This document shows, one piece after another, positions 40,310 to 45,928 of a stretch of DNA of 45,928 nucleotides. Every line of letters begins with the position of its first letter. The first letter of the stretch is position 1. Source of the stretch: Bdellovibrionales bacterium (lineage in GTDB: Bacteria > Bdellovibrionota > Bdellovibrionia > Bdellovibrionales > UBA1609); contig JALZUR010000003.1 of NCBI GenBank assembly GCA_023301025.1, positions 1-45,928 on the forward strand. The letters run 5' to 3'. A program made the translations under genes and the position numbers. The notes beneath the pieces were generated by a model. That model searched no databases. It was not told the DNA's origin and saw nothing but the letters and a program-made list of their open reading frames with translations.

Positions 40310-40454
40310 TTTAAGCCCCCTCTTTTACTAAGAGAAATTAAGTAATTTAAAACATCTCTTTGTAATTTTATTATGAGCTAAGATCAACTTAATAAGACTA
40401 AAGAGTCCCTCTTTTAAACTTTTAGTTTAAACCATAATTTTTTAAGCAAAAAAA

Positions 40455-40934
40455 CTAGTCAAAGAGACTTTTTACACCTCTTTTAATTTTACGACGAGGT
40501 TCTCTTGTTTTCTCTCTGACAGACCTTAAGGTCTTATCAACATCATCCTTAGCCTCATCGATAGCACGCCCTGCAGAATCTAAAAGGTCTTTTCCGTCTT
40601 GCTTTACGGCTTCTCTTTTTTCGTCTCTACAGGCAATATTAATATCACCTTTTGAATATTTAAGAGATCTCAACTTATTAAACTCAAACTCTTCATCTTC
40701 AGCGCTAAAACTCTCAAAAACCACCATACAGCTTATTGAATCGCAGTCGTATGTGTAAGCAGATACGTTTGGTGCGACTTGAACAGGTTGAGGGGTGTAG
40801 CCTTCGTAGTTGTATTTAACCCTTGTAGTAATATCTTCATCATCTTGTCTGTAGACACAGCTCATATAGTCACAAAAAGCCTCTAACGAAAAAAATGTAG
40901 TTAAAACGAATATGAAAGCATTTATTTTAGTCAT
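40455..40934 (-). CDS. exported protein of unknown function with charged C-terminus
   Basis: The 159-residue product has a signal peptide (MTKINAFIFVLTTFFS to about FC, residue 21). A domain with five Cys follows (CVYRQDDED, YDCDSISC, IACRDE), likely forming disulphides. The tail from about 108 onward is very charged and helical (ending KIKRGVKSLFD). I do not recognise it. It lies upstream of gcvP on the same strand with a 145-nt gap and is 85 nt from the next exported gene. Confidence 0.6.
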   Translation of the reverse strand: MTKINAFIFVLTTFFSLEAFCDYMSCVYRQDDEDITTRVKYNYEGYTPQPVQVAPNVSAYTYDCDSISCMVVFESFSAEDEEFEFNKLRSLKYSKGDINIACRDEKREAVKQDGKDLLDSAGRAIDEAKDDVDKTLRSVREKTREPRRKIKRGVKSLFD

Positions 40935-41019
40935 AACACTTTATACATATTGGATATTAAAGTGTATATCACAGTCTTAAATTTTATTAAATTTTCATGT
41001 ATGTAGGCTTTTTAGACAC

Positions 41020-41541
41020 TCACTCATTAATTATAACGCTTAATTCATTCAACTTTTCCTGAACTTTAAAAAGATACTCTTTAGATTCTACAGGATCTGT
41101 CGAGGTAGAAAATAATATATTATTTAGTAAAATAATTTCTATTGTAATCTCTATGATGTAAGATGGTAGGTTAACACCTAAATCATTAGATTCACAAAAT
41201 TTTAAACCTTTATCTGATAAAATGTTATAGTCCGAAGCTAAGGGGTAGAGTGCAGTAATTCCATTTTGAACGTCTATAAATGTGTAACTTTTTGTGCGAA
41301 TCCAGAAAAGATATCTAAGTAAAGGTACCGATAACCAACCTTCTTTTTTATCGTAATCATCAGTAAAATTTTGAATTTTAGTTAGAGCATCAGCCACAAC
41401 CTTTGAATTCACCTCAAGACTTGTGTTAAAATCTTTTTTAGCAAGACTTAACTCCTGCTTAAGCTCTTTAGTGCACTCAGCTACGGCGGCTGAAGTGAAG
41501 CTAAAACAAACAACCAATATCAAAGATTTAAAAATGAACAA
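41020..41541 (-). CDS. exported protein of unknown function
   Basis: The 173-residue product starts with a clear signal peptide (MFIFKSLILVVCFSFTSAAVA, cut near residue 21). The mature part is mainly helical, with an ECTKELKQELSLAKKDF start, a central WLSVPLLRYLFWIRTKSY segment and two Cys that could pair. No family is recognised. It is divergent from ppc across a 123-nt region. Confidence 0.6.
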   Translation of the reverse strand: MFIFKSLILVVCFSFTSAAVAECTKELKQELSLAKKDFNTSLEVNSKVVADALTKIQNFTDDYDKKEGWLSVPLLRYLFWIRTKSYTFIDVQNGITALYPLASDYNILSDKGLKFCESNDLGVNLPSYIIEITIEIILLNNILFSTSTDPVESKEYLFKVQEKLNELSVIINE

Positions 41542-41664
41542 AACTTACCACCTTTGTCTTAAATTAGGTATAAACAATACCACAATTTTGACTACAAAAT
41601 GAGCTAACCTGGGTTGTTGAAAATTTTATATAACTCAAACTTATCTTAGTGTAGCCTAAGACTT

Positions 41665-43965
41665 ATGAGTTTTATAAAACTAAATGAAGATCACTTAGGA
41701 CAATTTTTGAGTAATGAACTGTTAAAAGTCGTAAAAGAGGTAGATCCTTTTTTTGAAGATTTTGATACTTTTGAGTCTCTTGTAGATAAAAGCGTAGATA
41801 CTAATAAAAAGAATGAACTTAAAATTTCTAGATTTTATGCCTTATGTTTAGAGCTCTATAACTGTGCTCAAAGATTTTGTGAGTCCTCAAAGGGTAAAAA
41901 TCAAAGTGTTTTTGATGGCTTTTCCAAAATGTTTTTGTCATCAAAGTTTTCTAAAAAAGAATTTGATGAGTTTATTAAAAACTTTACCTTAGAATTTGTC
42001 TTTACAGCTCATCCTACTGAGGTTTTTCCTTTGGCTATAGTAAAAGCCTTTAATGAAATTGAATCACTCATGGGGCAACTCTATACATCAAAAGATCCAG
42101 AAACCCGCCACAGACAAGGACAAAACTTAAGATCAAAACTCACTGCACTTTGGCTTACAGATGAACTCAATAGAAAAAAGCCGACTCCTCAAGATGAAGC
42201 AGATAGACTTTTTTACATATTTGAGACCTCTTTATGGAAAGCTTCTCCCTATTTTAACAGACGCTACTATTTTGAATACAAAAAACACTTTGAATCTTCT
42301 CCCAAACACTACCCAAAATTAAAGTTTAGCTCTTGGATTGGGGGCGATAGAGATGGAAACCCTTTTGTCACTGCGAAGTTTACGGAGCAAATTATAAGAT
42401 CAACCCGTAGAAAAACAATAAGACTAGTCATGCGTGAACTTTATCGTTTAAGAGAAGAGCTTCTTATTAAGTCTAGCAATGCAACATTTTATAAAGAGTC
42501 TCAATTTCCATACAAATCACTTGTACAAGAGATGATTGATGATCTTTCGGATCACCTTAAGAAAAGAAGAGAAGACGATGTCCAAGAACTTGAGAAAACC
42601 ATAAAAGAGAAAATACGATTAATTTATAAGACTTTATGCAAAGACAAAGCCAAGCGAATAGCAGACAGAAATGTAAGAAGCCTAATGGACCGTCTGAATA
42701 CTTTTGGACTCTCACCTCTTCAACTAGACATCAGGCAAGATTCTGAAGTTCACACGCAACTTTTAAAAGAGCTTAAAGACAAACAAAAAAAGCCTCTTTC
42801 AAAATTAAGTAAGGATGTTCTGGACACTTTAAATCTCGCTAAAAAAATACAGCCTTGTCCTTTTAACGGTTATATAATTTCAATGACTCGCTCTGAAAAA
42901 GATATTCAAAACTTGTCTGATATCATGACCCAAGCAAAAGTGGATTTAGATATTATACCCCTTTTTGAAACTCCTGATGACATTAGAAACTCGCTAAAAA
43001 CACTCAAAAATAACTCTAAAAGCAGCTCGAAACAAAAGGTAAAACAGGTAATGTGGGGTTACTCTGACTCTACTAAAAAGGGCGGAAGGCTTGCTTCGAC
43101 CTGGTCTGTGTTTAAAGCTCAAGAAGAAGTTTTAAAGTCTTTTCCAGAGCTTGTTCACTTTCACGGAAGAGGAGGCTCTATTGCAAGAGGCGGAGGTCCA
43201 GTAAAACAGGTTTTTAAACTTTTGCCCCCAGGCTTAAGCAAAAAACAATTTAGACAAACCTTTCAAGGGGAGGTCTTGCAAGATGATTTTGGCTTGCGCT
43301 CAAGAACTGTTAAAACCTTAGAAGAGTACTTTGTTTACTCTTGTAAAAATACCTTCTCAACCGAGAAGATCTCAAAAAAACTTCGGAAAACACTAGACGA
43401 TCTTAGTAAAGACAGTGAATCCAAATTTAAAAAAGACTTTTATGAGAACGAAAAACTAGGTAAAGCCTTTGATGCACACTCACCAATTGATATTATATCC
43501 ACACTTAACCTTGGTTCTAGACCAAGCAAGCGTGCTACAAAAAAAATGGGAGTGTCTTACAGAGCAATTCCTTGGGTTTTTTCTTGGGCACAAACAAGGG
43601 GAAGCTTACCTATTTGGTACGGCCTTCAAGGACTTTCAAAAAAACTTTACAATACAAAAGAAGACTCAAGCTTTACGAGTGCACTTATTAAGCTTTTAAC
43701 ACTTGGCTTAGAAAAAACAGATCCGCATATTTTTGAACTCTATTTTGACAAAAAACTTAAGACTGTTTCTTTAGAATTAAAAGAGGTTAAAAAGCACTTT
43801 CATATCAAAACAAAAGATAAAGAGAGTATTAAAGAAAAAATTATTTTTAGACTTCACACACTTCAAGTAAAACTGCTTAATAAAATGAAAAAAAGTGATC
43901 TTGAACTTGAATGCGAAAAAGTTGTTACAAAGGGTATAGCATCATATTTGGGCAAATCTGGCTAA
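41665..43965 (+). CDS. ppc: phosphoenolpyruvate carboxylase with atypical C-terminus
   Basis: The 766-residue protein has the bacterial PEPC motifs: TAHPTE at 114-119, WIGGDRDGNPF, LDIRQDSEVH, MWGYSDSTKKGG, FHGRGGS at 499-505 followed by ARGGGP, and RAIPWVFSWAQTR. It carboxylates PEP to oxaloacetate, replenishing the TCA cycle and supplying aspartate. E. coli PEPC is 883 residues; this enzyme is short, with gaps mainly between the core motifs. The usual C-terminal RNTG, which takes part in catalysis and aspartate inhibition, is replaced by GKSG (last residues LGKSG). The ribosome binding site is weak. Confidence 0.93.
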   Translation: MSFIKLNEDHLGQFLSNELLKVVKEVDPFFEDFDTFESLVDKSVDTNKKNELKISRFYALCLELYNCAQRFCESSKGKNQSVFDGFSKMFLSSKFSKKEFDEFIKNFTLEFVFTAHPTEVFPLAIVKAFNEIESLMGQLYTSKDPETRHRQGQNLRSKLTALWLTDELNRKKPTPQDEADRLFYIFETSLWKASPYFNRRYYFEYKKHFESSPKHYPKLKFSSWIGGDRDGNPFVTAKFTEQIIRSTRRKTIRLVMRELYRLREELLIKSSNATFYKESQFPYKSLVQEMIDDLSDHLKKRREDDVQELEKTIKEKIRLIYKTLCKDKAKRIADRNVRSLMDRLNTFGLSPLQLDIRQDSEVHTQLLKELKDKQKKPLSKLSKDVLDTLNLAKKIQPCPFNGYIISMTRSEKDIQNLSDIMTQAKVDLDIIPLFETPDDIRNSLKTLKNNSKSSSKQKVKQVMWGYSDSTKKGGRLASTWSVFKAQEEVLKSFPELVHFHGRGGSIARGGGPVKQVFKLLPPGLSKKQFRQTFQGEVLQDDFGLRSRTVKTLEEYFVYSCKNTFSTEKISKKLRKTLDDLSKDSESKFKKDFYENEKLGKAFDAHSPIDIISTLNLGSRPSKRATKKMGVSYRAIPWVFSWAQTRGSLPIWYGLQGLSKKLYNTKEDSSFTSALIKLLTLGLEKTDPHIFELYFDKKLKTVSLELKEVKKHFHIKTKDKESIKEKIIFRLHTLQVKLLNKMKKSDLELECEKVVTKGIASYLGKSG

Positions 43966-44044
43966 ATCTATAAAAACTCTTTATTTAAATTTAGTGCTGA
44001 GCTAAGCTTTAGCAGATTAAAAATTTCCAATTTAAGGAGGGAAA

Positions 44045-44500
44045 ATGAAAAATCTTTTAATTTTAGTTGCAGTCTTAGGTTTAGCAGCATGTTCTTCAAA
44101 ATCTAAAAATGATGGTAAAGAGCTTGTAAAAAAAGCTGAAAATGTTCAAGCAGACAGCGCTCAAGCAAAAGCTGATCTTGAAAAAGCACAAAAAGAAGCT
44201 GAAGAAGCTGCAAAAAATGCTGCTGATGAAGCACAAGCTGCTTCTGCAAGTGTAGACGCATCTTACGGCCAAGATTTTGGTCCTTATGAAGGCACTGAAA
44301 AATCTAAAATCACTTGTAAAAGTGGTGACAGCGTTCGTACAGTAGCTGTTTTAACTAGTGATAAAGGTTGTGGAGTTGTCTACAATAAAGGTGGAGCAGA
44401 CAAAACAATCGCAATTGCTAACTATCAGTTAGATCATTGTGACACTGTTCAAAGCAAGGTTAAAGCTAATCTTGAAGCTGGTGGATATACTTGCCAGTAG
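44045..44500 (+). CDS. small Ala/Glu/Lys-rich lipoprotein, probably abundant
   Basis: The 151-residue product has a lipobox LAAC with Cys16. Residues ~25-75 are a charged Ala-rich helix (LEKAQKEAEEAAKNAADEA), and a C-terminal domain (about 80-151) has four Cys (TCKSG, GCGVV, DHCDT, YTCQ) that could form two disulphides. The helical part resembles Lpp-type spacers, but the terminal domain is not one I recognise. AAGGAGG lies 4 nt before the ATG, codons are regular and two hairpins follow, all suggesting strong expression. Confidence 0.78.
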   Translation: MKNLLILVAVLGLAACSSKSKNDGKELVKKAENVQADSAQAKADLEKAQKEAEEAAKNAADEAQAASASVDASYGQDFGPYEGTEKSKITCKSGDSVRTVAVLTSDKGCGVVYNKGGADKTIAIANYQLDHCDTVQSKVKANLEAGGYTCQ

Positions 44501-44524
44501 TCTTTAAATAGATATTAAAATATG

Positions 44525-44554
44525 ATGCTCATAAATGTACTATTTAATGAGCAT
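44525..44554 (+). repeat. inverted repeat ahead of the lipoprotein terminator
   Basis: ATGCTCAT (44525-44532) and ATGAGCAT (44547-44554) pair, and AAAT/ATTT extend the stem inward across one bulged base. No U-tract follows directly, so it may be an mRNA 3'-end stabiliser ahead of the real terminator at 44561. Confidence 0.5.
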
Positions 44555-44560
44555 ATTTAA

Positions 44561-44591
44561 AAAGCAGACTTTAAAAGTCTGCTTTTTTTTT
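44561..44591 (+). terminator. Rho-independent terminator of the small lipoprotein gene
   Basis: AAAGCAGACT (44561-44570) and AGTCTGCTTT (44576-44585) form a 10-bp stem with a 5-base loop, followed by a T run to 44591. The region from here to 44714 shows no gene. Confidence 0.9.
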
Positions 44592-44714
44592 GCACCTAAT
44601 ATAAACAAATTATACAAGAACCCTACTTTGTAAGGTTAAGGTTTTGTCAGACTTAAGTTTAATGCCACGCTTTCGCTTTGACTCTCAATCCACATAACAA
44701 GAGAATCTCTGTCA

Positions 44715-45677
44715 ATGATATGGATGACTCTTGGCTTTGCACTCGCCTGCTATGCCGTTTTAGGAAATGACTCAATACAAACTATTGGTACCTTTTTGTC
44801 TTCAAACAGCAAAAAGTCTTGGTACATTGTTTGGGCTTACTTATCATTTATACTTGTTAGTGTTCTTGTCTACAGCTGGTTCACCTACAATGGTGATGTA
44901 TCATACGGACGACTCTCGACAATTCCTGTAACTACGGTTGAGTGGTGGCACACTCTTCCTATGTTCGCACTTTTGCTTTTAACTAGGCTAGGAATTCCAC
45001 TTAGTACAACTTTTATGGCCTTAAGTATTTTTACTGGTGGCTCAGTGATTTTAGAAAAGATCATCACAAAGTCTTTGATCGGTTACGGCGTAGCTTTTGC
45101 TTCGACCTTTGTGATTTGGTCTGTGCTTTCTTATTTTGAAAAGCAGGCTTTAAACAGTAGCAAAAATGAAACTATTAATAATAACAAACACTCTTTATTT
45201 TGGACTCTTGCTCAATGGGGTTCCACTGGATTTTTATGGTCACAGTGGCTTATTCAAGATTTAGCAAACATATATGTTTATGCTCCAAGAGATTTACCTC
45301 TTTGGATGCTTGTCGTTTCTGTGCTCTTTTTAGTCTCACTATTGGGTCTGCTTGTTCGTGAAAAAGGTGGAAAGATTCAAGAGATTATTTTAGTTAAAAC
45401 AAACACCTTAAATATAAGATCAGCTACATTTATTGACTTTTTCTATGGCATGACACTTTTTATTTTTAAATCTGTAAACAACTTACCTATGAGCACCACC
45501 TGGGTCTTTTTAGGAACACTTGCTGGGCGTGAGTTGATACTAACTCTAAAGCTTAAACATCGAGAGAAGAACCTAATGTTTAAAGATATTGGAGCTGACT
45601 TAGGAAAAGCCTCATTAGGTTTAGTCTTAAGTGTGCTAATTGCGGTCAGTATGAGGTACTTCTTCTTAAAAACATAA
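44715..45677 (+). CDS. PiT-like (inorganic phosphate transporter family) membrane protein, diverged
   Basis: The 320-residue protein has about nine hydrophobic helices. LGNDSIQTIGTF near the N-terminus resembles the GxNDxAN signature of PiT phosphate carriers. The segments GIPLSTTFMALSIFTGG and NNLPMSTTWVFLGTLAGRE look like the two PxSTTH repeats of that family, though the His is missing. It may carry phosphate or another anion, or be a non-transporting relative. The ATG at 44715 has only weak GAGA ahead; an ATG three codons later is possible. It is convergent with rimO. Confidence 0.6.
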   Translation: MIWMTLGFALACYAVLGNDSIQTIGTFLSSNSKKSWYIVWAYLSFILVSVLVYSWFTYNGDVSYGRLSTIPVTTVEWWHTLPMFALLLLTRLGIPLSTTFMALSIFTGGSVILEKIITKSLIGYGVAFASTFVIWSVLSYFEKQALNSSKNETINNNKHSLFWTLAQWGSTGFLWSQWLIQDLANIYVYAPRDLPLWMLVVSVLFLVSLLGLLVREKGGKIQEIILVKTNTLNIRSATFIDFFYGMTLFIFKSVNNLPMSTTWVFLGTLAGRELILTLKLKHREKNLMFKDIGADLGKASLGLVLSVLIAVSMRYFFLKT

Positions 45678-45713
45678 GTTTGTTATCACACACCAAAGAT
45701 ACAACTAAATTTA

Positions 45714-45928
45714 TTAATTTATAAGTTCACCAACTAAATCATAGGCATACTGATCCGTAATCTTAACTTTTACAAAATCACCGGCATTTAATGTTAAGTC
45801 TTTTGTGTCGTTGATAATCACACAGCCATCTATATCTGGAGCTTGACCAAAGTATCTAGCCTTTACCAAAAGGTCTGATTCTTCGTGATACCCCTCAACC
45901 ATAACCTCTAAAACTTTTCCAAGTTGAT
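45714..45928 (-). CDS. rimO: ribosomal protein S12 methylthiotransferase RimO, C-terminal part (runs off the right edge)
   Basis: The open frame continues to the window edge and gives the last ~71 residues. It reads QLGKVLEVMVEGYHEES, then GQAPDIDGCVIIND and YDLVGELIN at the end. This is the TRAM domain and GQAPExDG motif of RimO, a radical-SAM enzyme that methylthiolates Asp88 of ribosomal protein S12. The radical-SAM core lies outside the window. MiaB has a similar TRAM domain but not the APDIDG pattern. Confidence 0.88.
   Translation of the reverse strand, partial: QLGKVLEVMVEGYHEESDLLVKARYFGQAPDIDGCVIINDTKDLTLNAGDFVKVKITDQYAYDLVGELIN

Noticed and set aside
40400-40431. Terminator between the exported protein gene (40455) and gcvP
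   Set aside because: The two palindromes are short, AT-rich and not followed by a U-tract on the minus strand.
40310-40454. Glycine riboswitch upstream of gcvP
   Set aside because: The 145-nt gap lacks the tandem GGAGAG-type cores of glycine aptamers. Only small AT-rich hairpins are present.
1-45928. Mobile elements, prophage, toxin-antitoxin or restriction genes
   Set aside because: No transposase, integrase, terminal repeats or compact two-gene toxin modules were found; almost all the DNA is accounted for by core or exported-protein genes.

Overview
This is a low-GC (roughly one third G+C by eye), gene-dense bacterial chromosome segment with no insertion sequence, prophage, tRNA gene or CRISPR array that I could see. 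Several things suggest a Gram-negative, probably marine, relative of Bdellovibrio/Bacteriovorax (Bdellovibrionota or a related delta-type lineage). These are the recA-cinA-pgpA group facing recX-alaS, many exported lipoproteins with classical lipoboxes, a standalone heptose-1-phosphate adenylyltransferase (so LPS), unfused glycine decarboxylase, and heavy use of TTG/GTG starts with 4-base stop/start overlaps. The taxonomic call is an inference; no 16S gene or complete marker set is present.

Layout. 1-5.8 kb: an outer-membrane-like barrel protein, then a leftward group csrA-prmA-rsmE-RDD-hldE (RNA-binding regulator, ribosome modification, LPS precursor) and a leftward NfeD/SPFH membrane-microdomain pair. 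6-8 kb: MltD-like murein transglycosylase and aspartokinase, rightward. 8-11.5 kb: a leftward group of photolyase (bacterial 6-4 type lacking the usual Fe-S ligands), flavin reductase, periplasmic thiol peroxidase and SDR, which looks like a light/oxidative-stress set. 11.6-17.8 kb: recombination and translation core (lipoprotein, recA, cinA C-domain, pgpA; divergent recX-alaS). 17.8-21.2 kb: exported deiminase-family enzyme, the RNase P RNA gene (rnpB, leftward), and an OPT transporter. 21.3-25.1 kb: DEDDh exonuclease, lipoprotein, DUF1338 enzyme with an FMN reductase behind an array of three 30-bp palindromic repeats, a small exported protein and a HIT hydrolase. 25.1-32.4 kb: M48 protease, PhoD-like phosphatase and the shikimate operon. 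32.6-37.4 kb: coiled-coil lipoprotein, RlmD-type methyltransferase, tandem pterin synthases (PTPS-III-like and QueD), EpmA-like ligase, histone-H1-like protein. 37.5-45.9 kb: glycine decarboxylase, two unknown exported proteins, PEP carboxylase, an abundant-looking small lipoprotein, a PiT-like membrane protein and the end of rimO.

The most striking element is the shikimate operon at 27.6-32.4 kb. Its genes run aroB, aroA, then one fused AroK-AroD-AroE protein, then aroC, each overlapping the next by 4-23 nt. The order B-A-K-D-E is exactly the domain order of the pentafunctional AROM polypeptide of fungi and protists, here split into three overlapping reading frames. Together the four genes would take DAHP all the way to chorismate. 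Other points worth checking are the 30-bp palindrome array at 24.08-24.17 kb, the photolyase without Fe-S ligands, and the PTPS-III/QueD pair.
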